Source: JAGAJR01 sp048463395 (lineage in GTDB: Bacteria > Pseudomonadota > Alphaproteobacteria > RF32 > CAG-239). From it: a stretch of DNA of 64,000 nt. Shown here one piece after another: positions 1-8,943 of the stretch. Under the pieces are notes generated by a model that was not told where the DNA came from, searched no databases, and saw only the letters and a program-made list of their open reading frames with translations. The position numbers were made by a program, and so were the translations under genes. The DNA is taken from the NCBI GenBank assembly GCA_048463395.1, contig DBFWPL010000010.1:4404-68403 (forward strand), in the 5' to 3' direction. Numbering within the stretch: the stretch's first letter is position 1; the number at the start of each line of letters is the position of its first letter.

Positions 1-207
1 CGCCGCTGCATGAGTGACAATATCCTAAGCCGAAATGTTACTGAAGTTATGACCCAAAACCCGAAAACCACAACACCGGATTTGCTGGCAGCAGAACTTC
101 TGAAGATTCTAAACGAAAATAAAATTACCCAAATGTTTGTTATTGACAACGGTCTGCCGGTCGGCATTATTCACATGCATGACTGTTTTAATGCCGGAGT
201 AGCATAA
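1..207 (+). CDS. kdsD: Arabinose-5-phosphate isomerase, C-terminal end (partial)
   Basis: This is the last 68 residues of a KdsD/KpsF-type sugar isomerase, which converts ribulose-5-phosphate to arabinose-5-phosphate for the Kdo of LPS. The frame is open from base 1, so the ATG at base 10 is internal and the N-terminal SIS domain lies outside the window. What is visible is the second CBS domain: VTEVMTQNPKT, then AAELL and ITQMFVIDNGLPVGIIHMHD, ending in AGVA. The following lptC starts two bases after the stop, so it heads the LPS-export operon. Family assignment rests on the CBS motif and this conserved neighbourhood. Confidence 0.85.
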   Translation, partial: RRCMSDNILSRNVTEVMTQNPKTTTPDLLAAELLKILNENKITQMFVIDNGLPVGIIHMHDCFNAGVA

Positions 208-209
208 CT

Positions 210-878
210 TTGTTTGATAAAGATAAACTTGAGTCGTTTTTTAATGCGGACAACTTCCGAAAAAAATCGGAAACAAAAATAAACAAACGCACAAAAAACA
301 TTCGTCGGGCTAAATTGCTTTTGCCGAGCATTGCGGCAGCTCTCATCGGGCTGCTGATTGCTTTTCCGAGCCTTCAACAAAGCAACCGGGACATTTCCAT
401 TGACATTACCCGTCCCAAAAAAGGGGAGTTGGAAAAACTTCACATGGAAAACACCATTTTCTACATTACGGATAAAGACAACAAAGTGAATAACTTTACG
501 GCCCAAAACATTGACGAAACCGAACCCGGTTCAAAATTGGTACAACTCACCAATCCGGAAGGCACCCTTCCCGGCTCAAACGAAACATGGCTGAACATCA
601 AAGCTCCGATCGGTTTCTTTGACCAGAACACAAATATCCTCCGCCTTGAACAAAACGTGAATCTTTTTTACAGTGACGGCATGGATGCTCAAACAGAAAC
701 AATGTCTTATGACTTTAATAAAAAAGAAGGCTTCGGAGACAAACCGGTACAAGCCCAAGGTGTTTTCGGCAACCTGAAATCAGAAGGTTTTAATTTCTAT
801 ACAGAAAACAACCTTCTTGTTTTTACCGGAAAAACCTATATTAATATTCGAGAAGAAAGTTTAAAAGGAAACGATTAA
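210..878 (+). CDS. lptC: LPS export protein LptC
   Basis: Inner-membrane bitopic protein that passes LPS from the LptBFG transporter to LptA. It has 222 residues: a short basic cytoplasmic segment, one membrane helix at about residues 35-53, then a periplasmic beta-rich domain. The start used is a TTG two bases after kdsD stops, giving translational coupling; no ATG upstream of the membrane helix gives a better fit. The stop overlaps the ATG of lptA (TAATG). Sequence conservation in this family is low, so the call rests on topology and position between kdsD and lptA. Confidence 0.85.
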   Translation: MFDKDKLESFFNADNFRKKSETKINKRTKNIRRAKLLLPSIAAALIGLLIAFPSLQQSNRDISIDITRPKKGELEKLHMENTIFYITDKDNKVNNFTAQNIDETEPGSKLVQLTNPEGTLPGSNETWLNIKAPIGFFDQNTNILRLEQNVNLFYSDGMDAQTETMSYDFNKKEGFGDKPVQAQGVFGNLKSEGFNFYTENNLLVFTGKTYINIREESLKGND

Positions 879-1669
879 TGAAAAAACTACTGTGCATTTT
901 ATCTGCCTGCCTGTATACCGTTTCTTACAGCTACGCCGAAGACATTCACCTTGTGGCCGACGACAAGGTTGAATGGTACCAAAACGAACAAAAAATGGTT
1001 GCCGTCGGCAATGCCGTTGCCTCAAAAAAAGACATGAATATCCGCTCAGACAAGATGACCGGATACTACTCTGCCTACCGTGTCAACGGACAGAATAAAA
1101 CAGGTATCAGCAAAGTCCACGCTGAAGGCAACGTAAAAATGCATTCTCCCAGAGCCGATGGTTTCGGCGACACCTTAGATTACAACGTCGCCGATGAAAC
1201 AATGATTCTGAAAGGGCGTCCGGCAAAAATAAAAACCGATAAAGAAACAATCACCGCCACCAAGAGCATTACCTATTATCCCAACAAACAACAGGCAATT
1301 GCTTTAGGAGAAGTTATCGCCAGCAATGCCGACAACAAAATTTATTCAAATAAAATGGTCAGCTATTTCAGTAAAAATCAACAAGGTAATCTGGAAATGG
1401 ACCGGGTTGAAATTTTTGACAACGTAAAAATCGTTTCCAAAGACGCTGTTGTTACTGCCGAAAAAGGACTTTACCTGCCGAAAGAAAGTATGGTTAAACT
1501 ATTTAACAATGTTGTTATTGAACAAAACGGAAATATCTTAAAAGGAGATATGGCCGAAACCAACTTAGACACGGGCGTTTCCAAACTATTGACTAAAAAA
1601 TCATCGGGCAAAAGGGTAACCGGTGTTTTCAAAGAAAAATCCCAAAGCAATAAAGAGAAAAAACAATGA
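878..1669 (+). CDS. lptA: LPS transport periplasmic protein LptA
   Basis: Periplasmic bridge protein that carries LPS across to the outer membrane. A signal peptide is visible at residues 1-20 (MKKLLCILSACLYTVSYSYA, then EDI). The 263-residue length exceeds the roughly 185 of E. coli LptA and leaves room for an extended OstA-like beta-jellyroll; VADDKVEWYQNEQKMVAVGN at the start and the later VTAEKGLYLPKE region look like two OstA units. The C-terminus is Lys/Ser rich. It overlaps lptC by one base and lptB by four (ATGA), so all three are coupled. Confidence 0.9.
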   Translation: MKKLLCILSACLYTVSYSYAEDIHLVADDKVEWYQNEQKMVAVGNAVASKKDMNIRSDKMTGYYSAYRVNGQNKTGISKVHAEGNVKMHSPRADGFGDTLDYNVADETMILKGRPAKIKTDKETITATKSITYYPNKQQAIALGEVIASNADNKIYSNKMVSYFSKNQQGNLEMDRVEIFDNVKIVSKDAVVTAEKGLYLPKESMVKLFNNVVIEQNGNILKGDMAETNLDTGVSKLLTKKSSGKRVTGVFKEKSQSNKEKKQ

Positions 1670-2409
1670 GAAAAAACTACAATTCGGAATCCACGCTTGA
1701 AGTTTTCAACATCGGAAAAAAATACAAAAACCGACCGGTTCTCCGCAATGTATCCTTAAATGTCAAACGCGGAGAAGCCGTCGGTCTTCTGGGGCCGAAC
1801 GGAGCCGGAAAAACCACTTGCTTTTATTGCGTTACCGGATTAATCACGCCTGATTACGGCGATGTTCACATCGACGGACAAGATATTACCGACTTGCCGA
1901 TGTACCGCAGAGCCCGGATGGGCATCGGCTACCTTCCGCAAGAAGCATCAATTTTCCGCAGCTTAAGCGTGGAAGACAACATTAAAGCGATTCTGGAAAT
2001 TGTGATTGACAATGAAAGTGAAAGAGAAAACATGCTGGAAGAGTTGCTTTCCGAATTTTCCATCGCTCACTTGCGTAAATCTCCGGCAATTGCCCTGTCC
2101 GGCGGAGAACGCCGTCGTCTTGAAATCGCCAGAGCTCTGGCCAGCCAGCCGAATTTCATTCTGCTTGACGAACCGTTGGCCGGTATCGACCCGATTGCCG
2201 TCGGAGAAATCCGTAATTTGGTATCGCAATTAAAACACCGCGGCTTAGGCGTACTGATCACCGACCACAATGTCCGTGAAACTCTGGATATTACCGACCG
2301 AGCATATATCCTGCACGGAGGAACGGTTTTAATGGAAGGAACTCCGGAAGAAATCGTGGCAAACAAGGAAGTAAGAAAGGTATATCTGGGCGATAACTTT
2401 TCCATGTAG
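1666..2409 (+). CDS. lptB: LPS export ABC transporter ATPase LptB
   Basis: Cytoplasmic ATPase that powers LPS extraction by LptFG. 247 residues, the normal length. Walker A GPNGAGKT is at about 43-50, the Q-loop is in YLPQEASIF, the signature LSGGERRR near 144-151, Walker B ILLDEPLAGID and the switch His in TDHNVRET. The GEAVGLLGPNGAGKTT start and LPQEASIFR motif are characteristic of LptB. It overlaps lptA by four bases and is followed by rpoN after 27 bases, the classical lptB-rpoN arrangement of proteobacteria. Confidence 0.97.
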   Translation: MRKNYNSESTLEVFNIGKKYKNRPVLRNVSLNVKRGEAVGLLGPNGAGKTTCFYCVTGLITPDYGDVHIDGQDITDLPMYRRARMGIGYLPQEASIFRSLSVEDNIKAILEIVIDNESERENMLEELLSEFSIAHLRKSPAIALSGGERRRLEIARALASQPNFILLDEPLAGIDPIAVGEIRNLVSQLKHRGLGVLITDHNVRETLDITDRAYILHGGTVLMEGTPEEIVANKEVRKVYLGDNFSM

Positions 2410-2436
2410 CTTTCCCGAAAAACACAGGAAACGACA

Positions 2437-3921
2437 ATGGCCATAACCCCTAAAATTGAAATACGCCAGTCTCAGTCATTATTAATGACCCCGAGCCTGC
2501 GTCAGGCCATTAATATCCTTCAGATGTCCAATCTTGAATTAAACGAGCTTGTCGAAAAAGAACTTGAAAACAATCCGCTGCTGGAAAAAGAAGACGATCG
2601 GATTGAAAACTTTGACCCTCAACAAAAAACGATTGACACTTACGAAGATTCTCCTGTTTCAACAACGGCGGATGAAAGCCCCGATGTCGATTATGACAAC
2701 CAGTTCGACGATGATTTTGCCAGCGATCGGGAGGGATATGAAAACGGAAACGACTACAGTTGGCAAGACTATTCCAAATCCAAAGGCTCTGCCGGAGAAG
2801 AGTTCGACTATCTCGAAAAAAAACTCAGCAGTTCCAAGTCATTATACCGTTTTCTGGAAGAACAGATTTCAGTAACATTTTCCGACCGGAAAGAAAAAAT
2901 CATTGCGATGCATCTCTCGGAATTCTTGGATGAAAGCGGCTATTTCCGCGGAGATGTCAAAACCATCGCCAAACAACTCAACACAAAAGAAGAGAACATT
3001 ATCAATATTCTTTCCAAACTCCAAACCTTGGAACCCTCCGGAATATTCGCAACCTCTCTGTCCCAATGCCTGACCATTCAGCTTAAAGACTTAAACCGCT
3101 ACGACCCGATGATAGAAAAACTGCTGCAAAATCTCGAACTTTTGGCGGAAAGAAAATTCAAAGAATTAAAAAAAATCTGCGAAACAAACGATGAAGACCT
3201 GGCATCTATGATAAACGACATCAAGTCGCTAAATCCCAAACCGACTTCAAATTTTGCTCATGACCTTACCAGTTACATTATTCCTGACGTATTTGTCCGT
3301 ACCAACAAATACGGAGAATATATCGTTGAGCTGAACAACATGTCCCTTCCCCGTGTTTTGATAAACCGCGAATACTACAGTGAAATAAAAAATGTCATTT
3401 CCAAAGACAAACAAGCCAAACGCTATCTGAAAGAAAAACTCGGCAATGCAGGCTTCCTCGTCAAAGCCATGCACCAGAGAGCCGTTACCATACTTCGGGT
3501 CAGTGAAGAGATTGTTAAGGTTCAAAGAGATTTTTTTGAATACGGAATAGAACATCTGAAACCCATGGCCCTCAAAGATATTGCCGAAGCCGTAGAAATG
3601 CACGAAAGCACCATCAGCCGCGTAACCAACAATAAATTTATGAGTACTCCGCGGGGAATTTTTGAATTAAAATATTTCTTTACCCAGGCAACAGAAACAT
3701 ATAACGGCAAAGAAGGAGCTTCAACACTCAGTATAAAACACAAGATAAAAAAACTGATTGAAGAAGAAGATGAAAAGAACATCCTTTCTGACGACAATAT
3801 TGTCGAATTGATGGCCGCTCAGGGAATCAAAATAGCCCGCCGGACAGTTAACAAATACAGAGAAAGCATGGGGATTCCGTCCTCCGCGGAAAGAAAGCGG
3901 CTAAAACGCAATAAACTCTGA
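2437..3921 (+). CDS. rpoN: RNA polymerase sigma-54 factor
   Basis: Sigma-54 directs RNA polymerase to -24/-12 promoters and needs an enhancer-binding activator. 494 residues. The N-terminal activator-interaction region is clear (QSQSLLMTPSLRQAI at about 10-24), followed by an acidic linker, the core-binding region, a helix-turn-helix stretch (LKDIAEAVEMHESTISR) and the RpoN box ARRTVNKYR at about 467-475. The gene follows lptB and precedes hpf and ptsN, the standard rpoN locus. No obvious -24/-12 promoter or sigma-54 activator gene was seen in the window. Confidence 0.97.
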   Translation: MAITPKIEIRQSQSLLMTPSLRQAINILQMSNLELNELVEKELENNPLLEKEDDRIENFDPQQKTIDTYEDSPVSTTADESPDVDYDNQFDDDFASDREGYENGNDYSWQDYSKSKGSAGEEFDYLEKKLSSSKSLYRFLEEQISVTFSDRKEKIIAMHLSEFLDESGYFRGDVKTIAKQLNTKEENIINILSKLQTLEPSGIFATSLSQCLTIQLKDLNRYDPMIEKLLQNLELLAERKFKELKKICETNDEDLASMINDIKSLNPKPTSNFAHDLTSYIIPDVFVRTNKYGEYIVELNNMSLPRVLINREYYSEIKNVISKDKQAKRYLKEKLGNAGFLVKAMHQRAVTILRVSEEIVKVQRDFFEYGIEHLKPMALKDIAEAVEMHESTISRVTNNKFMSTPRGIFELKYFFTQATETYNGKEGASTLSIKHKIKKLIEEEDEKNILSDDNIVELMAAQGIKIARRTVNKYRESMGIPSSAERKRLKRNKL

Positions 3922-3965
3922 TAAACTGACGAACTCTATTGATTTTGCCCCGATGATATTATATA

Positions 3966-3994
3966 TTGACTTTTATATCAAATTAGGGTTATCT
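3966..3994 (+). promoter_or_regulatory. Candidate sigma-70 promoter for hpf-ptsN
   Basis: TTGACT (3966-3971) and TTATCT (3989-3994) are separated by 17 bases and lie about 45 bases upstream of the hpf start, in an AT-rich gap after rpoN. The match is good for the -35 box and moderate for the -10 box. No start-site data are available. Confidence 0.5.
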
Positions 3995-4037
3995 CTCTTT
4001 TGAAAAGTTTTATTAATAAATATTGCAAGGAAGAATT

Positions 4038-4604
4038 ATGAAAATTACATTGACAGGTAAACAAGTTGATATTGGTGACAGACTTCGCAACCACGTTGAA
4101 GAAAACGTTTTAAATTCTGTAAACAAATATTTCAATGCTCCAATCAGCTGCACGGTAGCTTTCTCTAAAGAAGGAGAAGATTTCAGTGCCGAAGTAACCG
4201 TTCATCCTGCTAAAAATATTGTATTAAAAGGAAGCGGTGTTGCCGGCGATCCTTATTCCGCATTTGATAATGCCAATGCCCACATCGCAACCCGTCTGCG
4301 TCGTCACAAAACTAAATTGAACGACCACAAAGGTAAAACCGGTTTGGCAGAAATGGCTAACGAAGCTGTTTTTCCGCTTAAAGAAACCGAAGAGGAAATG
4401 GACATTGACGTTAATGCTCCTTTGACAATTGCCGAAACAGAAGCAAACATCCCTGTATGTACAGTATCTGAAGCCGTCATGTACATGGATTTGGTTAATG
4501 AATATGCCATCATGTTCAGAAATTCAGCCAACAATCACATTTCCATGGTATATCGCCGTAAAGACGGCAATATCGGTTGGGTAGAACCCAAAGCTGACAA
4601 TTAA
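4038..4604 (+). CDS. hpf: Ribosome hibernation promoting factor, long form
   Basis: Binds the 30S decoding centre in slow growth and, in its long form, pairs ribosomes into inactive 100S dimers. I start it at the ATG at 4038, which has the strong ribosome site AAGGAAG, rather than a TTG 15 bases upstream. The 188-residue protein has the N-terminal S30AE domain (MKITLTGKQVDIGDRLRNHV) and a C-terminal dimerisation domain near residues 140-185 (EAVMYMDL, VYRRKDGN, GWVEP), so it is the long HPF rather than the short HPF plus RMF pair. It sits between rpoN and ptsN as in many proteobacteria. Confidence 0.93.
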   Translation: MKITLTGKQVDIGDRLRNHVEENVLNSVNKYFNAPISCTVAFSKEGEDFSAEVTVHPAKNIVLKGSGVAGDPYSAFDNANAHIATRLRRHKTKLNDHKGKTGLAEMANEAVFPLKETEEEMDIDVNAPLTIAETEANIPVCTVSEAVMYMDLVNEYAIMFRNSANNHISMVYRRKDGNIGWVEPKADN

Positions 4605-4630
4605 TTATAACAATATAAGGCATTAAGTTT

Positions 4631-5074
4631 ATGAAAATTTCCGATATAATGACCGAGAAATCTGTTGTTATGGGCTTAAAAGCGAACAGCAAAAGACAAC
4701 TGCTTCAGGAATTGGCCCAAAAAGCATCTGAAATAACCGGCATTAATGACAGAACAATCTTTGATACGATTTTGGAACGCGAAAACTTGGGGTCAACAGG
4801 TTTTGGTTCCGGAACGGCTCTGCCTCACGGGCGGATTGCCAACATCGACAAAGTATACGGTATCGTTACCAAACTAAACACACCGGTAGATTTTGAATCA
4901 ATTGACGGAAAACCTGTTGATTTGGTATTCATGCTGATTTCTCCGGAAGGAAGCGGAGCCGACCATCTGACCGCCCTTGCCCAAGTATCAAGAATTTTGA
5001 AAGATGAAGCAACTTGCAGTAAGCTTCGGGCAGCTTCCCGCACAGATGAAATATTCTCATTACTTAATAACTAA
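4631..5074 (+). CDS. ptsN: PTS IIA-like nitrogen-regulatory protein
   Basis: Phosphoacceptor EIIA of the nitrogen PTS, which regulates rather than transports sugar. 147 residues, one EIIA-fructose/mannitol domain. The phosphorylated His is in GTALPHGRI at about residue 66. Located 26 bases after hpf, probably cotranscribed with it. A strong terminator follows directly. Confidence 0.95.
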   Translation: MKISDIMTEKSVVMGLKANSKRQLLQELAQKASEITGINDRTIFDTILERENLGSTGFGSGTALPHGRIANIDKVYGIVTKLNTPVDFESIDGKPVDLVFMLISPEGSGADHLTALAQVSRILKDEATCSKLRAASRTDEIFSLLNN

Positions 5075-5084
5075 TAGATAAAAA

Positions 5085-5108
5085 AGCCGGAGAAAACTCC
5101 GGCTTTTT
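5085..5108. terminator. Bidirectional terminator after ptsN
   Basis: GC-rich stem AGCCGGAG/CTCCGGCT with an AAAA loop, flanked by A-run and T-run. It ends ptsN on the plus strand and the DUF1150 gene converging on the minus strand. Confidence 0.9.
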
Positions 5109-5336
5109 TTAATGAACGCTCTTTGGCTCCAAATCATTTTGTTTAGCCATAATAAAAGCAAAATCCCGGTCATCGGTAGCGGCAATTCTTGTTCCGTCCG
5201 CAGAATAAATCATCCACATCTGCCGCCCCTCATAAATATCATTCTTAATAAAAGCAACATGACTGTCATTCCACTCACAAAATTCTTCCGTATAAGTATC
5301 ACAAACTTCTGTTTTTCTCAAATCCTTGCTCTTCAT
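5109..5336 (-). CDS. Small DUF1150-family protein
   Basis: 75-residue soluble protein matching the alphaproteobacterial DUF1150 pattern: an acidic N-terminal part, then MWMIYSADGTRIA, DRDFAF and the conserved end NDLEPKSVH. Its function is not known; in alphaproteobacteria such genes often lie near small heat-shock genes, but none is next to it here. It converges with ptsN across a shared terminator. Confidence 0.75.
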   Translation of the reverse strand: MKSKDLRKTEVCDTYTEEFCEWNDSHVAFIKNDIYEGRQMWMIYSADGTRIAATDDRDFAFIMAKQNDLEPKSVH

Positions 5337-5442
5337 AATAACGCTCTTCTACACTGATCTATTTCTAAACATTTATTAATCTTATTCCAATATTATTAAA
5401 TAATAACTAACACAAACCTCTTTCAATCGGCAGGATAACCCT

Positions 5443-7158
5443 ATGTTTTTCAGTTTAAACAAAAAATTCATTTATACGATTGCCCTTTTCTTCCTCTTCA
5501 CGGCAGCTCTGTTTGTATTGACTTTTTACAACATTTATGGCTCCAAACTTCAAGAGGAACAACGTTCGACTTTTTTGAGAAACCAGCAATATATTGAGCT
5601 GTTATATGAAAATATCAACCTCCGTAATGCATTAGACAGCATAATTACCACCAACAAAATCCCATCCGGAGACAAACTGGATAATCTGCTGAAAAACAAA
5701 AAAGACATACGCTCCCAACAAGAAGAGCTCTCCCTTGAACGAAAAAAAACCGCCGAGATGGTTCAAACCTACAACGAACGCTATGAAGCTCTGCAACAAG
5801 CCATAAAAATCGTTATTTTCAGCTCTATTTTGATTATTCTATCCATGCTTCTGCTCTGGACTTTAATCAAACGCTGGGTTGTTGCTCCGATTAACCGCCT
5901 GACCACCATCAGTCGGCAAGTTTCCGAAGGAAATTTTTCGACCCGCATTAATATTTCTACCAATCAGATAATTACTGACGAATTTGACGACCTCTCCCAT
6001 ACTTTCAATCAAATGCTGGACAATATTGAAAGCGGTATCTTGGAAATAAAAAATAAAGAAACCTTTCTTCAGTCCTTGATTGACGGCATGCCGGACGGCA
6101 TCCGCGTTATTGACGACAATTATAATATCGTCATAGCCAACAAAGAATACTACCGCCAAGTCGGAAAAACAGCACAATGCAGCAAATGTTATGCCTCTTC
6201 TCAAAACCTGAAATCCCCTTGTCCGGCAAGCCTTTATATGTGCCCTCTGCAAGAAATCAATCACAAACGCCTAAAAAAGGTAAAATTTGTTCAACAATTT
6301 GCCAAGTATCCAAACCGTCATTTGTCCATCAATGCGGCTCCGCTGACAATCAATACAAACGGAGAACAAAATTCATACATTGTCGAAGTCATTCGCGACT
6401 TAAGCGATGATATCCGCTTTTCTCATCAACAAAAACTGTCTTCTCTGGGCTTTTTGGCAACCTCTGTAGCCCACGAAATGAAGAACCATTTAGGTTCAAT
6501 CCGCATGATTCTGGAAGCCATTCTTGATAAATTCTACAAGAACATTCCTGATGACAATGAAGAAAAACAATATCTTTCCCTAATTAACAAACAACTTGTT
6601 TCCTGCATTAATGTTCCGGAAAGATTGTTGAAATTATCTCGCTATTCCAATGATGACCAACAAGAAATCAAATACCTCAACAGTGTTAAAGAAGTCATTG
6701 ATTTGTTGGATTATGAAGCCAAAAGAAACGGGGTAACCGTTGAGCTTAATGTTTCTGATGAAAATTTGAGCATTATCGGTTTTGAGGCAGACTTCAAAAT
6801 GGCAATCATCAACATCATCCAAAACGCCTTCAAGGCCATGCCAAACGGCGGAAAACTAAAAATCAACATTTACCAAAAAGACAGCGGACAGAATGTTCTT
6901 GAAATTGAAGACACCGGCATCGGCATCCCGAAAGATAAAATCAACCGTATTTTTGAACCGTTTTTCTCCGAAGGCAAAAACACTCAAAACAAAGGCACCG
7001 GTTTAGGATTGGCTATTGTAAAATCCATTATCGAAAAAATTAACGGCACCCTCTCTGTCCGCAGTCAGGAGAACAAAGGAACCTGTTTCACCATGGAATT
7101 TCCTTCCGCCGATACAGCTAAAGCTCCGCTCCCAAAGAAAAAGTCATTGCATAAATAA
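5443..7158 (+). CDS. Membrane sensor histidine kinase with Cys-rich PAS region
   Basis: 571 residues. Membrane helices at about 11-30 and 122-144 flank a short, coiled-coil-like periplasmic domain. A HAMP linker (about 145-197) follows, then a PAS-like domain with a cysteine cluster (CSKCYASSQ, SPCPASLYMCPL), a HisKA helix with the phospho-acceptor His in SVAHEMKNHLGS, and a HATPase domain (NIIQNAFKAM; EDTGIGIP; GTGLGLAI). No response regulator is adjacent, so it is an orphan here. The Cys pattern recurs in PAS domains of anaerobes and could hold metal or sense redox; that is inference. Ligand unknown. Confidence 0.9.
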   Translation: MFFSLNKKFIYTIALFFLFTAALFVLTFYNIYGSKLQEEQRSTFLRNQQYIELLYENINLRNALDSIITTNKIPSGDKLDNLLKNKKDIRSQQEELSLERKKTAEMVQTYNERYEALQQAIKIVIFSSILIILSMLLLWTLIKRWVVAPINRLTTISRQVSEGNFSTRINISTNQIITDEFDDLSHTFNQMLDNIESGILEIKNKETFLQSLIDGMPDGIRVIDDNYNIVIANKEYYRQVGKTAQCSKCYASSQNLKSPCPASLYMCPLQEINHKRLKKVKFVQQFAKYPNRHLSINAAPLTINTNGEQNSYIVEVIRDLSDDIRFSHQQKLSSLGFLATSVAHEMKNHLGSIRMILEAILDKFYKNIPDDNEEKQYLSLINKQLVSCINVPERLLKLSRYSNDDQQEIKYLNSVKEVIDLLDYEAKRNGVTVELNVSDENLSIIGFEADFKMAIINIIQNAFKAMPNGGKLKINIYQKDSGQNVLEIEDTGIGIPKDKINRIFEPFFSEGKNTQNKGTGLGLAIVKSIIEKINGTLSVRSQENKGTCFTMEFPSADTAKAPLPKKKSLHK

Positions 7159-7209
7159 AATTTGTGGTTTATACAGTAAAAAAAGTTAAAAAGACAAAAG
7201 GATAATTTT

Positions 7210-7431
7210 ATGAGTAAAGAAGAACTTCTGGAACTGACCGGACAAGTCATTGAAAAACTTCCGAACGCCATGTTCCGGGTTAAATTGGAAAATGGTGTGG
7301 AAATTCTGGCACACACCGCCGGAAAAATGCGTAAGTTCCGCATTCGCGTCATGGTCGGAGATAAAGTGGATATTGAAATGACACCTTATGACTTGACCAA
7401 AGGACGTATTACTTTCCGCCATAAAGATTAA
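7210..7431 (+). CDS. infA: Translation initiation factor IF-1
   Basis: 73-residue OB-fold protein that binds the 30S A site. It matches IF-1 along its whole length: TGQVIEKLPNAMFRVKLENG, AGKMRKFRIRV, GDKVDIEM, and DLTKGRITFRHK at the end. It follows the kinase gene and is closed by a strong terminator. Confidence 0.97.
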   Translation: MSKEELLELTGQVIEKLPNAMFRVKLENGVEILAHTAGKMRKFRIRVMVGDKVDIEMTPYDLTKGRITFRHKD

Positions 7432-7434
7432 AAA

Positions 7435-7464
7435 AAGAGCCTCTTTCAGGAGGCTCTTTTTTTT
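7435..7464. terminator. Terminator after infA
   Basis: Stem AAGAGCCTC/GAGGCTCTT with a TTTCAG loop and an eight-base T run. It also serves the converging DedA-like gene. Confidence 0.9.
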
Positions 7465-8077
7465 ACAACAATTTAATACAGGTAAACCCGCCGATAAGCA
7501 AAAGCAAAAACAATACCGATAATTTTCCCAAATGCTTATCAATAAAAACTTTCATCGGAGCACCATATTTTTTCAAGAGCCAAGCAATCAAATAAAACCT
7601 TATGCCTCTCGCCAGAATTGAAGCCAAACCGAACACCCAGATATTAAGATGAACCACCCCGCTGGCAATCGTGATAACTTTATACGGGAATGGCGTAATT
7701 CCGGCACCAAAAACAATCCATGCTCCCCATTTGTGGTAATATCCTTTAAAGACATCAAACTGCTGCATATAACCATAAAAAGTCAAAAGCGGCTTGGCTA
7801 TCAAATCAAAAGCATAAACCCCGATTAAATAACCGAAATATCCGCCCACCACACTTGCGATAGTCGCCACGGCAGCAATCCTGTATGCTTTCCCCGGCAT
7901 GGCCAAAATCATCGGAATAAGCATAATATCCGGAGGAATAAGAAAAAAAGAACTCTCAATAAAGGCAACGACAGCCAGATAATAAACAGCGTTTTTATTA
8001 CCGGCTAACTTCAACATATAATCGTAACAAGACTGTATTATTCCTCTGAAATAAGCTATTGACTTTTTTAACAACAT
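7463..8077 (-). CDS. DedA/YqaA-like membrane protein (VTT domain)
   Basis: 204-residue inner-membrane protein with several hydrophobic helices and the VTT-domain pattern (FIESSFFLIPPDIMLIPM, a Gly-rich GGYFGYLIG and GITPFPYKVITIASG). DedA-superfamily proteins are linked to membrane-lipid scrambling and envelope homeostasis. The exact substrate cannot be read from sequence. It lies downstream of folD, 11 bases away on the same strand. Confidence 0.85.
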   Translation of the reverse strand: MLLKKSIAYFRGIIQSCYDYMLKLAGNKNAVYYLAVVAFIESSFFLIPPDIMLIPMILAMPGKAYRIAAVATIASVVGGYFGYLIGVYAFDLIAKPLLTFYGYMQQFDVFKGYYHKWGAWIVFGAGITPFPYKVITIASGVVHLNIWVFGLASILARGIRFYLIAWLLKKYGAPMKVFIDKHLGKLSVLFLLLLIGGFTCIKLL

Positions 8078-8088
8078 AGATTCTTCCC

Positions 8089-8943
8089 CTACTCTTTCAC
8101 AATAGAGTTTTGCTTAAGATAGGCATCATATGTATTTTCCAAAAGCATGGCTATTGTCATCGGCCCGACACCTCCCGGAACCGGCGTGATATAACCGGCA
8201 ACAGGAAGCACATCCTCAAAATCAACATCCCCGCATAACTTTCCGTCAATACGGTTAATGCCGACATCAATTACCACAGCTCCTTCTTTTATCCAGTCTC
8301 TTTTAACCATCTTCGGACATCCGCAAGCCACAATAACAATATCTGCTTTTTTCGTAAAATCCTGAATATTTTTTGTTTTGGAATGGGTAACCGTAACCGT
8401 GCAATCATGATTAAGAAGAAGAGAAGCCAACGGACGCCCGACAATATTGGATCTTCCGATGATTACAACATTTTTTCCAGACAAATCAGAACAAACACTT
8501 TGTAACATAAACAAAACACCGCGAGGCGTTGCCGAAACAAAAGCTGCAGAATCTTTGGACTGCAAACGTCCGGCATTCACCGGATTAAAACCATCCACAT
8601 CTTTTTCGGGAACTACAGCTTCAAGTATTTTCTTTGTATCCAGATGTTTTGGCAACGGCAATTGAACAATTATCCCGTTTACATGGATTTCATTATTCAA
8701 ACGGAAAATCAACTCTAAAAGTTCTTTTTCCGTTGTCTGCTCCTCCAAATGATAGAACTCACAATTCATACCGACAGTTTGGGCTGCTTTTTGCTTATTA
8801 CGGTCATAAACCAAGCTGGCTTCATCATTTCCAACCAAAATAACCGCCAAACAAGGAGCTTTATCCAATTCTGCAATCCTGGAAGCAATTTCCGCCTTAA
8901 GCTGAACAGACAGACTTTTCCCGTCAATGATTTTCGCCGTCAT
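8089..8943 (-). CDS. folD: Methylenetetrahydrofolate dehydrogenase/cyclohydrolase FolD
   Basis: Bifunctional cytoplasmic enzyme interconverting 5,10-methylene- and 10-formyl-tetrahydrofolate with NADP. 284 residues. Catalytic Lys is in VYDRNKQKA (about 50); also seen are IIVQLPLP, EKDVDGFNP, the Rossmann motif GRSNIVGRP and PVPGGVGPMT near the C-terminus. It overlaps the upstream DUF167 gene by 20 bases, so the two are probably coupled. Confidence 0.97.
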   Translation of the reverse strand: MTAKIIDGKSLSVQLKAEIASRIAELDKAPCLAVILVGNDEASLVYDRNKQKAAQTVGMNCEFYHLEEQTTEKELLELIFRLNNEIHVNGIIVQLPLPKHLDTKKILEAVVPEKDVDGFNPVNAGRLQSKDSAAFVSATPRGVLFMLQSVCSDLSGKNVVIIGRSNIVGRPLASLLLNHDCTVTVTHSKTKNIQDFTKKADIVIVACGCPKMVKRDWIKEGAVVIDVGINRIDGKLCGDVDFEDVLPVAGYITPVPGGVGPMTIAMLLENTYDAYLKQNSIVKE

